Origin: W2P13-069 sp963590525
GTDB taxonomy: Bacteria > Actinomycetota > Coriobacteriia > Coriobacteriales > QAMH01
Reading direction: 5' to 3'
Assembly: GCA_963590525.1 (NCBI GenBank)
Contig: CAVAPV010000003.1
Coordinates: 1-64,000 of the forward strand
DNA length: 64,000 nt
Made by a program: the position numbers and the translations under genes. Within the stretch, counting starts at the first letter, position 1. Every line of letters starts with the position of its first letter. The notes beneath the pieces are model-generated. The model did no database searches, had not been told where the DNA came from, and saw only the letters and a program-made list of their open reading frames with translations. This document shows, in pieces, positions 8,898-16,944 of this stretch.

Positions 8898-9737
8898 CTA
8901 CTGCGAAAGCATCGCGCTTACACCCTCAAAGCGATAGCTGGCATCGGTGCCGATGATCAGCCAGTTGTCCTCGCCGGCAAACTCCTCGTCATAAGCGCAG
9001 ATAGCATAGACGTTGTCAAAGCCCTGGGCCACGACCTCCATGAAGGTCTTGAGGATACCCGGGTCCTCTTGGGGCACCACGGCATTGAGCATGTAGAGGC
9101 CGCCTGTGCGCAAAACACGTTTTGCCTCAGCAAGCGCGCTGTTGATAAGCAGCCCTACCGTGGGGTTGGCGCCGTCGAAGGCGTCGTTGATGATGACATC
9201 GTAAGAGGCAGACGGGCTGTTTTTGAGAAACTCCAAGCCGTCTTGCACAAAGATGCCAAGCCTTCCCTGCCCGCGCACGCCAAAGGCAGCGTCGAGCTCA
9301 TCCACGAAGAAGTGCCTGCGGGCGATATCCACGATAGCCTCGTCCAGTTCCACGACATCGATGCAGACATCGTCTGTAGAGGTGAGCAGGTGCTTGGGGT
9401 AAGAGAAGCCTCCCCCACCCAGCATGAGCACGTCGTCGATGATTATGCCCGCGTCAAACATGTGGTCAAAGGCACGGTAGTACTCAAACACCGGCTTGAA
9501 GCGATCTGCACCCAGGTAGGTGGCAGATTGAAAGCCGCCTCCCACGTAGAGCACGCGCACGTCTGTGCCCTCGGGCGTCTGCATGGTAAAGACCTCTGCA
9601 TCGCCAAACATAGACGGATAGCTGTACTCCCCTAGCCTGCGGCGCTTTGCGGCGTCGTGCAGCTTCTTGCCGGCAACGGCAGATGCGGCAGCACCTGCCA
9701 AACCCGCAGCGGCGATTGCGATGTGTTTTAGCTTCAA
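8898..9737 (-). CDS. Membrane-anchored spermidine synthase-like (aminopropyltransferase fold) protein
   Basis: About 279 residues of the spermidine synthase/methyltransferase fold. The nucleotide-binding loop reads VLMLGGGGFSYPKHLL, with the acidic residue ending the next strand in CIDVVELDEAIVD and the post-III region YDVIINDAFDG. The N-terminus has a hydrophobic stretch followed by Lys residues, suggesting a membrane anchor. I place the start at a TTG with GAGG six bases upstream; a GTG at 9770 is possible but lacks a ribosome-binding site. It follows the CotH gene closely and probably shares its transcript. Similar proteins are often annotated as polyamine aminopropyltransferase-like of unknown substrate; activity is not proven by the motifs. 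Confidence 0.75.
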   Translation of the reverse strand: MKLKHIAIAAAGLAGAAASAVAGKKLHDAAKRRRLGEYSYPSMFGDAEVFTMQTPEGTDVRVLYVGGGFQSATYLGADRFKPVFEYYRAFDHMFDAGIIIDDVLMLGGGGFSYPKHLLTSTDDVCIDVVELDEAIVDIARRHFFVDELDAAFGVRGQGRLGIFVQDGLEFLKNSPSASYDVIINDAFDGANPTVGLLINSALAEAKRVLRTGGLYMLNAVVPQEDPGILKTFMEVVAQGFDNVYAICAYDEEFAGEDNWLIIGTDASYRFEGVSAMLSQ

Positions 9738-9772
9738 AGGCAAACCTCGTCTCTTGTGACCTTGTTGCACGT

Positions 9773-12352
9773 TTACAGCGATTGGACCCTGCGCCCATGA
9801 ATGAGCGTCTGGTAATGGGAAAGACCCTTGGCCGCCACCTTGATGACGAGCTTCTTGTTGAGCTTGGCAAAGGTCGAGCTGCGCACATAGGCGCCGGGAG
9901 CCTTGATCTTGAGGGTGACAAGCTTCTTGCAGCCGTTAAACGCCTTGGCGCAGATCTCTGTCACAGCATAGCGCTTGCCCTTGATCTTGATGCTCTTGGC
10001 GATGGTCACCTTCTTGGCCTTGGTGTTGGCAAGGCCCACGACGCGCACGTTGCGGCCGGTAGCCGAGCTTACGCCGGTCACCTCGTAGTTGACGTTGTTG
10101 CGCGTAAAGGTCGAGCCAATCAAGCCGTCGGTCATGGGGGTGAACACAGCGTTGAGCGTGATGTTGCCGGGGATGTTAAAGGTCCACTCGTTCACCATGC
10201 CGCTGTAGCTGTAGCCGTTCTTCTTGATCTGTGCAGCCTTCTTAGCGCCTACCTCATCGATAAGCTCTTCTTCGGATATGCCGCGCACCTTGAGGTAATC
10301 CTTGTAGCTCAGCTTGTAGCTGGTCTTCCATCCCTCAAAGCTATAGCCTTTCTTTGTGGGCTCGTTGCCCTCCAAAGAGAAGATCTCTCCCACGTAGGCC
10401 GCCTGCTTACGCAAGACCTTGCCGTCTTTCTTGAGGGTGATCGTGCACTTGGTGGGGTTGGCCACGTTGGAGATGTTGGCGTCGACCCATGCGCTGCGCT
10501 GCGTGATCCACGTGCGCAAGCGCTCGACCTCCTCTTTGAACGTAGGATCCTCGCGCTGGGAGCCCGACTCTCCCGCGTCTTCCTCGGTGCCGGTGTCCCA
10601 CAGCGGCGAGACGCCCCATTTCTCGGTGTTGTAGCTCACGGCCGTCTGGATGCGGTTGGCGTACTGGTCCAGCTTACCGCCTTCTTGCGTGAGCTGCTCA
10701 AGCGCGGCCTTGAGCGTTTGCCAGCGCTCTACGTACAGTGCTGTGAACTGCTTGTCTTGGAGCAGGCGCGCCACCCACATGTTGTACTTTTGCGACCAGC
10801 CCGTCGTCTTGAGCTTGTCGTATTCCGTCGAACCCCAGGCAACGTAGTCAAAATCCCACACCGGGCCAAAGTAGAGCTTGCCGCCGCGCTTTTTGTAGAG
10901 GTAGTTGCTGCCGCCCACGTAGGCATCGCCGTTGCGGCTAAACTCCTGCATCCACAAGTAGTTGACGGCAGACGCCAAGTCCAGGTACTCCGTGTAGCTT
11001 TTGCCGGATTTGTCTTTGAAGTCGCTGGCGTAAAGCGCGTCTTGCGTGGCTGTCACGTAGTTACGGATGTAATCGTATTGGGCCTGATTGAAGTAATCCT
11101 CGAACTTTGGGCTTTCTATGGTCCATTGGACAGAGGTGTCTTTGGCGCTGGTCTCAAAGTACTGATTGGGATCTGAGGACTCGCCCAGGTTGAGCAGGTA
11201 GCCGCCGCTGATGGTAGCCTCGTCGGTTGCGTCTTTGGAGTCTTCAAGATCGTCGATCGCAACGCGGTCCTTGCCTACGCGCACTTGCTCGCACAGGTAG
11301 TAGCTGCCGTAGTACTCGCCGTTCATCACGACCTCGACCGGCTCGAGCTTGACGGTGTACTCAAAGCCCAGCTGCTCGGACAGCCAGTAGGAGATCTTGT
11401 TGCGCAGCTGGCTGTTATCGTAGTAGTTGGCAACGAGCACCCAATGCTTGTTCTTACCCATGCCCAGCAAATCGGAGCTTTTCTCCAGCTTGACTTTGTA
11501 GGGCTTATGGCCGGTCTCTGCCGCCCACGTGGAGTTGCCGCGCCCGCGCACGTAGTCGAGATCGTAGCTCGCGCTTTGCAGTGCCTCGCCCGTGTACTCG
11601 CTGGTGTAGCCCAGCGGCACGTTGATGTCGATGCTGCCGTAGCACTCTACGCTGTGATTGCCGGACCCGTTCATGGCATCTACCGTGCCCAGGCTTTCGT
11701 CTATGTTGAAGTTGACCACCGGCACTGTGAACTTCATGAACTCGAAGCTCTTGAGGAGCACCTTGGGGGTCTCTACGTTGGAGCCGGTGATCTTGAAAGT
11801 GACCTTGTGCTTGCCCGTCAAGTTGAGCTTGCTGATGTCTAGGCAGTAGTCCTGGGTGCCCATATCCCAGCTAGAGGACTTCTTTTGGGGCTTGAGGGCA
11901 AAGCTTGCCAGCGGCGTCGTGCTGCCGTCCAGATAGCAGCTAAGCGTTGCCTTGGTCTTGCGCTGTGTCATGGCCTGCACGCGCACGCGGCTTACCGCGC
12001 CGTCGCTAAAGTCGAACTCGCGGCTCACCGCGATGCCCTGGCCAGACAGCTCGCCTGCAGGGCCGCTTACCAGCACGCCCTCGTAGCTGTCGCTTGTCTC
12101 AAGCTTGACGTTGGTGCCGGCGCTTAGCTGGCCGGCAGCCAAGAAGTCTGTAAAGTACTGGTTGGTGTAATCGCTTTGCACAGCCGCGTCTTCTTGGAGC
12201 ACGTCATCGCTATCTTGCGTCTCTTGCGAGGCGGCAGGAGCCTCGTCGGACGCAATCGCGCCCGCAGGCACGGCAATGCAAAAGGCAGACGCCAAGCTTG
12301 CGCTCAAAGCGATCTTGGTGGCGTTGCCCAAGGCGTTCTTCCAGTTGATCAT
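9773..12352 (-). CDS. Secreted CotH-kinase family protein with InlB and LRR_5-type repeats
   Basis: An 859-residue exported protein. Residues 1-35 form a signal peptide ending near AIAS. A CotH-kinase domain covers roughly residues 215-560: it shows the characteristic RGRGNSTW, then KPYKVKLEK, NYYDNSQLRNKI and the active-site segment GPVWDFDYVAWG. CotH proteins are atypical kinases; the B. subtilis member phosphorylates spore-coat proteins. The C-terminal part has an InlB-type B repeat (KKGYSFEGWKT) and a BspA/LRR_5-like end (KAFNGCKKLVTLKIKAPGAY), both common in surface proteins. No LPXTG anchor is present. The downstream aminopropyltransferase-like gene follows at once. Substrate unknown. 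Confidence 0.88.
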   Translation of the reverse strand: MINWKNALGNATKIALSASLASAFCIAVPAGAIASDEAPAASQETQDSDDVLQEDAAVQSDYTNQYFTDFLAAGQLSAGTNVKLETSDSYEGVLVSGPAGELSGQGIAVSREFDFSDGAVSRVRVQAMTQRKTKATLSCYLDGSTTPLASFALKPQKKSSSWDMGTQDYCLDISKLNLTGKHKVTFKITGSNVETPKVLLKSFEFMKFTVPVVNFNIDESLGTVDAMNGSGNHSVECYGSIDINVPLGYTSEYTGEALQSASYDLDYVRGRGNSTWAAETGHKPYKVKLEKSSDLLGMGKNKHWVLVANYYDNSQLRNKISYWLSEQLGFEYTVKLEPVEVVMNGEYYGSYYLCEQVRVGKDRVAIDDLEDSKDATDEATISGGYLLNLGESSDPNQYFETSAKDTSVQWTIESPKFEDYFNQAQYDYIRNYVTATQDALYASDFKDKSGKSYTEYLDLASAVNYLWMQEFSRNGDAYVGGSNYLYKKRGGKLYFGPVWDFDYVAWGSTEYDKLKTTGWSQKYNMWVARLLQDKQFTALYVERWQTLKAALEQLTQEGGKLDQYANRIQTAVSYNTEKWGVSPLWDTGTEEDAGESGSQREDPTFKEEVERLRTWITQRSAWVDANISNVANPTKCTITLKKDGKVLRKQAAYVGEIFSLEGNEPTKKGYSFEGWKTSYKLSYKDYLKVRGISEEELIDEVGAKKAAQIKKNGYSYSGMVNEWTFNIPGNITLNAVFTPMTDGLIGSTFTRNNVNYEVTGVSSATGRNVRVVGLANTKAKKVTIAKSIKIKGKRYAVTEICAKAFNGCKKLVTLKIKAPGAYVRSSTFAKLNKKLVIKVAAKGLSHYQTLIHGRRVQSL

Positions 12353-12731
12353 CTTGATATCCCATCCCGTTGATGACGATGCGCCCGCTTCATGCGGTAA
12401 GCGCCGTATCCCAACAGGTTAGCGCAGGACGACAAACGCCTTGCCGCAAGCAGGCAAACACCACGCAAAAATTAAGGCGCGCGCAAGCATTTGCATCAAC
12501 GTTTGCCGACGACACGTCTTGGAAGGCGTTGCAAGGTTTCTAGCAAGGTAAAAATCAAAGCAAAGGATTGAATTTTGCTGCAAGATGTGACTTAATCGAA
12601 TTGCTCATATTTACCCTAAGAGGAAATGGCAAATTTATCCTGTACGCAGGATAAACGCGCAAAAGGAAGAAGGGTAGATACAGCGAGTGGTCTTAAGAGA
12701 GAGATCATAGACAACCGAAAGGAGCCATACC
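12353..12731. other. Divergent intergenic region between cotH-like gene and the small gene
   Basis: This 379-bp stretch separates the start of the CotH-like gene (minus) from the 47-codon gene (plus). The CotH side shows no clear promoter. The small-gene side becomes AT-rich after 12540 and carries a palindrome at 12634-12655. A possible -35 TTGAAT near 12568 has only a poor -10 partner, so I do not call a promoter. Confidence 0.5.
12634..12655. promoter_or_regulatory. Perfect palindrome upstream of the 47-residue gene
   Basis: Arms TTTATCCTG and CAGGATAAA (9 bp each) flank 4 bases, about 76 bases before the start codon. The size and symmetry fit a dimeric repressor operator; a leader hairpin is the alternative. 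No regulator gene is adjacent. Confidence 0.5.
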
Positions 12732-12875
12732 ATGGCAGAAGAGATCGCAGAGCAGAAGAAGATCGACCCGAACTGGGAGTGGGGCTTGGGTTATCGCCAC
12801 GCAGAGGGCGCAGAGGAGCATGGCGAGTACAGCCTCTACATCGCTCGCTTTACCACCAACCATCAGCACAACTAA
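12732..12875 (+). CDS. Small 47-residue protein of unknown function
   Basis: An ATG preceded by GAAAGGAG at a good distance opens a 47-codon frame ending TAA, followed 40 bases later by a strong terminator. The product starts MAEEIAEQKKIDPNWEWGLG, is acidic in its first half, has two Trp at 14 and 16, and ends with a His-containing tail (FTTNHQHN); His also occurs at 23 and 30. There is no signal peptide, membrane helix or Cys. No maturase, transporter or toxin partner is adjacent. Having a dedicated palindrome, ribosome-binding site and terminator argues for a real, independently expressed gene. I do not recognise the family. Confidence 0.7.
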   Translation: MAEEIAEQKKIDPNWEWGLGYRHAEGAEEHGEYSLYIARFTTNHQHN

Positions 12876-12914
12876 GCTAAACCGCCCAGCAGGGCAGCAA
12901 AGCAAGGTTGCAGA

Positions 12915-12950
12915 GGGGATCGGCTCAAACGCCGATCCCCTTCTTTTTTT
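12915..12950 (+). terminator. Strong terminator of the 47-residue gene
   Basis: Perfect 10-bp stem GGGGATCGGC / GCCGATCCCC with a 6-base loop, followed by TTCTTTTTTT on the plus strand. Confidence 0.93.
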
Positions 12951-12975
12951 GTCTAAAGCGCCGCGGGGTTGCGGT

Positions 12976-13060
12976 CAGGTTGGCAGGAAAGGGCACTGTA
13001 GGTGGTCAGGTTGGCAGGAAATGGCACTGTAGGTGGTCAGGTTGGCAGGAAATGGCAAGG
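12976..13060. repeat. Tandem repeat, 31-bp unit, about 2.7 copies
   Basis: Copies begin at 12976, 13007 and 13038, each starting CAGGTTGGCAGGAAA and continuing (T/G)GGCACTGTAGGTGGT; the third stops after 23 bases. Copies are near-identical (one base differs). The 31-bp period equals about three helical turns. It lies directly beyond the toxin stop codon. Confidence 0.9.
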
Positions 13061-13063
13061 ACC

Positions 13064-13420
13064 CTACAGGCCCAAGCCTTCAGACTCGCACCAGTGCCTA
13101 AACTCATCGAGTCTACTGGCAGCTTGCTCGTAGACCTGAGAATCCTCGCGTGCGCCTATGACGAGTACGCAAGAGACGCCCTCGACTTCGATCAGCCTGT
13201 AGACAATACGTAAACCCGGACCCTTGAGCTTGACCTTTAAGAAGCCCGCCAGAGCTGCCGTGCCCTTGTTGCCCAAAGGCTGCCCATAGCCGCCGCGGTC
13301 ACGCGGCAAGGGATTGGTCATCAACTTGTCCAATGCTTTGAGCACCAAGGCCTTCTGAGAACCGTCAAGACGGGCAAAGTCCCATTCTGCCGCTGGCATA
13401 AGAACATAGCGCCACCGCAT
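13064..13420 (-). CDS. RelE/ParE-family toxin
   Basis: A 118-residue basic protein of the RelE/ParE superfamily: an early helix pair with LDGSQKALVLKALDKL, then the core strands FLKVKLKGPGLRIVYRL and VLVIGAREDSQVYEQA. Members either cleave mRNA in the ribosome or poison gyrase; the sequence does not decide which. The ATG overlaps the antitoxin stop by one base (TAATG), so the two are translationally coupled. The C-terminal tail runs somewhat past the usual 90-100 residues. Confidence 0.85.
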   Translation of the reverse strand: MRWRYVLMPAAEWDFARLDGSQKALVLKALDKLMTNPLPRDRGGYGQPLGNKGTAALAGFLKVKLKGPGLRIVYRLIEVEGVSCVLVIGAREDSQVYEQAASRLDEFRHWCESEGLGL

Positions 13421-13740
13421 TACTCGAACTCCGGATCAGGCGCGGCATCTACGTCTTCTTGCGAGATGCCGTACTTTTGCATCAGGTCTACGGCAGTATA
13501 GGTGGTCTTGCCGTCAAACTCGTTCCAACGCTCCACCGCCAATGCAAGCAAGGCAAGGTCCTCTTTTGCCTGCTGCGCCGCGCGGTAATCATCAAGTGTG
13601 AGAATCACATGCTCTGGCACGTTGCGTTTGACGACAAAGACGGGATTGCCATTGGTGGACTTGTTAAAAGCCTGCGTGGATTTGCCTTTATTGAAATCGC
13701 TGATAGGGACGATATTATCAAGAACCTTTAAAACCGACAT
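13420..13740 (-). CDS. Phd/YefM-family antitoxin
   Basis: A 106-residue protein whose N-terminal half has the Phd/YefM DNA-binding and dimerisation pattern (VPISDFNKGKSTQAFNK, then NPVFVVKRNVPEHVILTLDDY). The acidic C-terminal half would wrap and block the toxin encoded immediately downstream. Such antitoxins bind their own promoter; the leader carries several TTACT/AAGT elements that could serve as operator half-sites. Confidence 0.87.
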   Translation of the reverse strand: MSVLKVLDNIVPISDFNKGKSTQAFNKSTNGNPVFVVKRNVPEHVILTLDDYRAAQQAKEDLALLALAVERWNEFDGKTTYTAVDLMQKYGISQEDVDAAPDPEFE

Positions 13741-13773
13741 AAGCTAGTCCTTACTAAAGTCATTACTTATTTA

Positions 13774-13802
13774 AGGATATTGTATTGCAGATGAGGGATC
13801 AA
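13774..13802 (-). promoter_or_regulatory. Promoter of the toxin-antitoxin operon
   Basis: Minus-strand -35 TTGATC (13797-13802) and -10 TATCCT (13774-13779) with a 17-bp spacer, about 35 bases before the antitoxin ATG. The interval holds repeated TTACT / AAGT elements fitting autoregulation. Confidence 0.6.
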
Positions 13803-13879
13803 CTGCCGTGAGATAAAGCATCTCAATACACACAGGCTCTATGACCATGCGCGGATGATCGCGATGTGTATGGACAATC

Positions 13880-13999
13880 AGGGGCGAGCATTGTTTGCTC
13901 ATATAGGTTGCAATGGTCTGCAAGGGTGTAAAACCCGCAGGTGCGGGTAGGGGCGAGCATTGCTCGCCCATGTAAGTCATAGCGGGTTGCGAGAACCCG
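13880..13999. repeat. REP-like palindromic repeats, left cluster
   Basis: The core palindrome GGGGCGAGCATTGCTCGCCC (13949-13970 region) is flanked by GCAGGTGCGGGTA and ATGTAAGTC; a degenerate copy lies at 13881-13910. The unit recurs after about 69 bp with the linker CTGCAAGGGTGTAAAACCCGC. The reverse complement matches the copies at 14631, 27947 and 28250. Confidence 0.75.
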
Positions 14000-14039
14000 C
14001 GCATCGCATTCGTGTCACCCTGAGCGAAACGAGCGCAGC

Positions 14040-14125
14040 NNNNNNNNNNNNNNNNNNNNNNNNNNNNNNNNNNNNNNNNNNNNNNNNNNNNNNNNNNNNN
14101 NNNNNNNNNNNNNNNNNNNNNNNNN
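14040..14125. other. Sequence gap (86 N)
   Basis: An unbroken run of N. The bases before it (GTGTCACCCTGAGCGAA...) resemble a widespread dispersed bacterial repeat, so the gap probably falls inside a repeat that could not be assembled. True length unknown. Confidence 0.95.
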
Positions 14126-14135
14126 GAACTGAAGT

Positions 14136-14323
14136 CCGGATATGAATGATTTGACGAGTCGAACCCAAACGAGCGCCTTGCATGCAAGCTCCTGGCCTGC
14201 GGTTTTGCAAAGGCATGTGACTCTGCCGCTATGATATAGGGACCAATATCGCTCATATCCGGTCTCCGATGCACCTCAATCGTTCATGTCCGGAGCAATC
14301 GGTGCTCAAATCGTTCATGTCCG
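14136..14323. repeat. IS-end-like repeats with opposed orientation
   Basis: The motif TCRYTCATRTCCGG occurs three times on the plus strand at 14249, 14280 and 14311, exactly 31 bp apart, and once inverted at 14136-14149 (TCATTCATATCCGG). The same motif is at position 4. Opposed multiple repeats resemble transposase-binding sites at the ends of IS elements such as the IS21 family; no transposase gene is present, so this may be a remnant or a non-autonomous element. Confidence 0.6.
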
Positions 14324-14369
14324 TAAGTCAGACAAGGCAACGATGCAACCAAACCTGCCCAGATAGATC

Positions 14370-14545
14370 TGCAGATGCGGGCAGGGACGGGTACAGATTG
14401 CCCGTGTAGGTCGCAATGACCTGCAAGGGCAAGAAACCCGCAGGTGTATGTAGGGGCGGGCGCTGTCCACCCGGGCAGTTCACAATGATTCGCAAGGGTA
14501 TAAAACCCGCAAGTAGGCGTAGGGGCGGTCACTGCCCGCCCGGTC
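14370..14545. repeat. REP-like palindromic repeats, right cluster
   Basis: Degenerate copies of the GGGGCG(A/G)GC palindrome alternate with the linker GCAATGACCTGCAAGGG...AAACCCGCAGGTG; linker copies at 14423 and 14492 give a 69-bp period. Confidence 0.65.
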
Positions 14546-14630
14546 GCGCTGGCAAGCGTGACATGCTAGATCTTGCCGCTAGACACGCAACGCTTTTGGG
14601 CGATGCGAGCACATGGCCCTTGCACGTCAC

Positions 14631-14675
14631 AGCAACCTACGCGGGAGAGCAGCGCTCTCCCCTACCCGCACCTGC
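14631..14675. repeat. REP-like palindromic repeat (45 bp)
   Basis: AGCAACCTACGCGGGAGAGC continues through the palindrome centre to CTCTCCCCTACCCGCACCTGC. Nearly identical to copies at 27947-27991 and 28250-28294. Confidence 0.85.
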
Positions 14676-14989
14676 GAATCCATCTGAGTCGCGACTAGAT
14701 CCCTCGACTCCATTCGCTATGCTCATTGCGCTCGGGATAAGTCGCGTCAAGGCCAAGCCGCTACGCGGCGGCCTACGGCCGGCCTTGACCCTCCTTGTTG
14801 CGGCTGTTCGCAAGCTTACAGCCGCAATGACACAAGCTGAGACCTCGCAATTGTCGCGCTGCCAAGCACCCGACGCTTTTGGATAAAACCAAAATTCGAT
14901 CTTGAGACAGATGCGTCAAAATAGAAACACGCAAGAACTACCGCATGTACTGGCCCTGCCGCACGCAAGCAGAGCAGCAAGGAAGGCTT

Positions 14990-16918
14990 ATGGACGCATC
15001 GATCACTCGGAGGGACTTTGTGAAGAACTCGGTTATAGCGACGGTGGCAGCCACGCTTGCAGCAGGGGCAAGCGGCTGCGCGCCCGCACAAGAAGCTTAC
15101 GACGCCGTTGTCGTAGGAGCAGGCGTTGTTGGATGCTGCATTGCCAGAGAGCTAGCACGCTGGGACATGCGCGTCTTGGTCTTGGAGGCCGGGCTCGACA
15201 TCGCCAGCGGCGCGACACGCGCCAACTCCGGCATCGTGCACGTGGGCTTTGACCCACAACCCGGCACGCTCAAAGCAAAATACAACGTGGCAGGCGCCGC
15301 GCTTTACCCACAATGGCAATCAGAGCTGGGCTTTACCTACTTTCAAAACGGCGCGCTGGTCTTGGCCTTTGACCAAGAAGAGCTCAAGACGCTTGAAGCC
15401 CTTAAAGAGCGCGGCATCCAAAACGGGGCACGAGATACGCAGATCATCGGCCAAGAAGAACTACGCAAGAAGGAGCCCAACGTCTCAAGCAAAGCCCTCG
15501 GCGCGCTTTGGGCGCCCACAAGCGGCATCGTGGATCCCTACGGCATCACCTTTGCTGCAGCAGAAAACGCCGTCGCAAACGGCGTTGAGTTCCTCTTTGG
15601 CCGCGAGGTGACAAGCATCACAAAAGAAGGCGCGCTGTTCACAATCACCACCGCCAGCAAAGAACGGATACGCTGCCGCAGCGTGATAAACGCCGCAGGC
15701 ACGCACGCAGACACCATCAACAACATGATCTGCAGCAAGAGGCTTGAGATCAGCTGCCGCCGCGGCGAATACCAGCTCTACCACAACAAGCTGCATCCGT
15801 TTGAGCACACGATGTTTCAAGCGCCCACCGCCGCCGGCAAGGGCGTGCTCGTCACGCATGCCGCTTTTGGCAACCTGATCGTAGGCCCCAACAGCGTGTC
15901 CCAAGACAGCAAGACCGATGTCTCCACAACGCAAGAGGGCCTTGACGAGGTCTACTCCAAGGCAAAAAAGACCTGCCCGGATTTGAGCTGCGACGATGTC
16001 ATCTCGACCTTTGCCGGCCTGCGTGCGACAAACGCAAACGGCGGCGACTTTGTCATCGGCCAAAGCGCAGAGGTCGCAGGGTTCTTTAACGCCGCGTGCA
16101 TAGACTCCCCCGGCCTTGCAAGCGCGCCTGCCATCGCCCAAGACATCGCCGCGATGGTCGCCGCGCACCTGGATGCATCAGAAAACAGCGCGTTTAACCC
16201 CTATCGGCAGTCGATGCCGCCCTTCGCATTCTCAAGCGACGAGGTAAAAGCACAGCTGCTCGCACAAGACGCCGCCTACGGCACCACGGTCTGCCGCTGT
16301 TGCCAGGTAACCCAGGCAGAGATCGCAAACGTCTTGCGCGGACTGCTTGGCGTTTACTCGCTCGACGCAGTGAAGTGGCGCACCGGGGCGATGATGGGCC
16401 CTTGCCAAGGCAGCCGCTGCCTGGCCAAGATCGCGCAACTGATAAGCGAGGAGCTAGGCATAGCGCTCAACCAGCTCGACAAGCGCGACCAAGGCTCCTA
16501 CATCGCCACAAGCGGTCCTGAGCCCGGCTCCACCTGCAAAGCGGGATTTGCCGTCGAAGCGCAGGTAGCCGATATCGATGACAGCGTGATCGAGCGCTGC
16601 CGCGCGGCCTATCGCATCCCCGGAAGCAGGCCCGCAGGCGTCTATTCTGGGCGCGCAGCGATTGAGCTCATGGCCCAAGGAGGCCTGCCGGGCCAAACAG
16701 CCGTCGTCTGGGGCGACACAGCCTTTGCCGATGAGGCCGCACGCCTCATGGAGCGCGGCGGGATGAGCGTCACGCGGTTAAGCGCCGATGCGCGCATCTC
16801 CAAGATATGCGGGCAGGGCCGCTTGCAGATGATATGCGTCATAGAAAACGGCGTCAGCCGCAACATCATGTGCGACACCTTGGTGATATCGCACGACCTC
16901 GATAAGGCAGAAAGCTAA
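14990..16918 (+). CDS. Tat-exported FAD-dependent oxidoreductase with BFD-like [2Fe-2S] domain (GlpA/LhgO-like fusion)
   Basis: A 642-residue flavoprotein. The N-terminus is a twin-arginine signal (ITRRDFVKNS) ending in a lipobox-like ASGC, so it is probably exported folded and lipid-anchored. The DAO-type FAD domain starts with DAVVVGAGVVGCCIARELAR. Residues around 435-480 carry the BFD-like [2Fe-2S] ligands CRC and GPCQGSRC, as in anaerobic GlpA relatives. The last 110 or so residues (from RPAGVYSGRAAIELMAQGG) resemble a piece of the NAD(P)/FAD oxidoreductase usually encoded beside glpA, with VVWGDTAFADEAARL in place of its glycine-rich loop; it looks like a truncated fusion. The ATG at 14990 is preferred over a start 45 bases upstream because AAGGAAGG precedes it. 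The substrate may be a 2-hydroxyacid or glycerol phosphate. Confidence 0.85.
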   Translation: MDASITRRDFVKNSVIATVAATLAAGASGCAPAQEAYDAVVVGAGVVGCCIARELARWDMRVLVLEAGLDIASGATRANSGIVHVGFDPQPGTLKAKYNVAGAALYPQWQSELGFTYFQNGALVLAFDQEELKTLEALKERGIQNGARDTQIIGQEELRKKEPNVSSKALGALWAPTSGIVDPYGITFAAAENAVANGVEFLFGREVTSITKEGALFTITTASKERIRCRSVINAAGTHADTINNMICSKRLEISCRRGEYQLYHNKLHPFEHTMFQAPTAAGKGVLVTHAAFGNLIVGPNSVSQDSKTDVSTTQEGLDEVYSKAKKTCPDLSCDDVISTFAGLRATNANGGDFVIGQSAEVAGFFNAACIDSPGLASAPAIAQDIAAMVAAHLDASENSAFNPYRQSMPPFAFSSDEVKAQLLAQDAAYGTTVCRCCQVTQAEIANVLRGLLGVYSLDAVKWRTGAMMGPCQGSRCLAKIAQLISEELGIALNQLDKRDQGSYIATSGPEPGSTCKAGFAVEAQVADIDDSVIERCRAAYRIPGSRPAGVYSGRAAIELMAQGGLPGQTAVVWGDTAFADEAARLMERGGMSVTRLSADARISKICGQGRLQMICVIENGVSRNIMCDTLVISHDLDKAES

Positions 16919-16944
16919 AGGCAGCAAGAGGAGACAAGCAAGAC

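Larger units (their letters stand above)
13741..14989. other. Gene-free, repeat-rich region with a sequence gap
   Basis: About 1.2 kb with no supportable gene; frames here are created by repeats. It holds the toxin-antitoxin promoter, REP-like palindromes in roughly 69-bp steps, a sequence resembling the common dispersed motif GTCACCCTGAGCGAA that runs into a gap, IS-end-like 31-bp repeats, and at 14746-14789 an inverted repeat GTCAAGGCC / GGCCTTGAC. This looks like a decayed integration or recombination hotspot. Confidence 0.65.

Noticed and set aside
9647..11176. A 509-codon plus-strand frame opposite the CotH-like gene
   Set aside because: Antisense shadow of a clear secreted protein gene, composition unlike a real protein.
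12976..13060. CRISPR array
   Set aside because: The 31-bp units are directly adjacent with no spacers, and there are no cas genes.
14125..14330. Complete insertion sequence
   Set aside because: Only end-like repeats are present; there is no transposase frame on either side, although the gap may hide one.
14902..15252. Plus-strand frame overlapping the start of the Tat flavoprotein
   Set aside because: Arg-rich out-of-frame shadow; the flavoprotein frame has the signal peptide and FAD motif.
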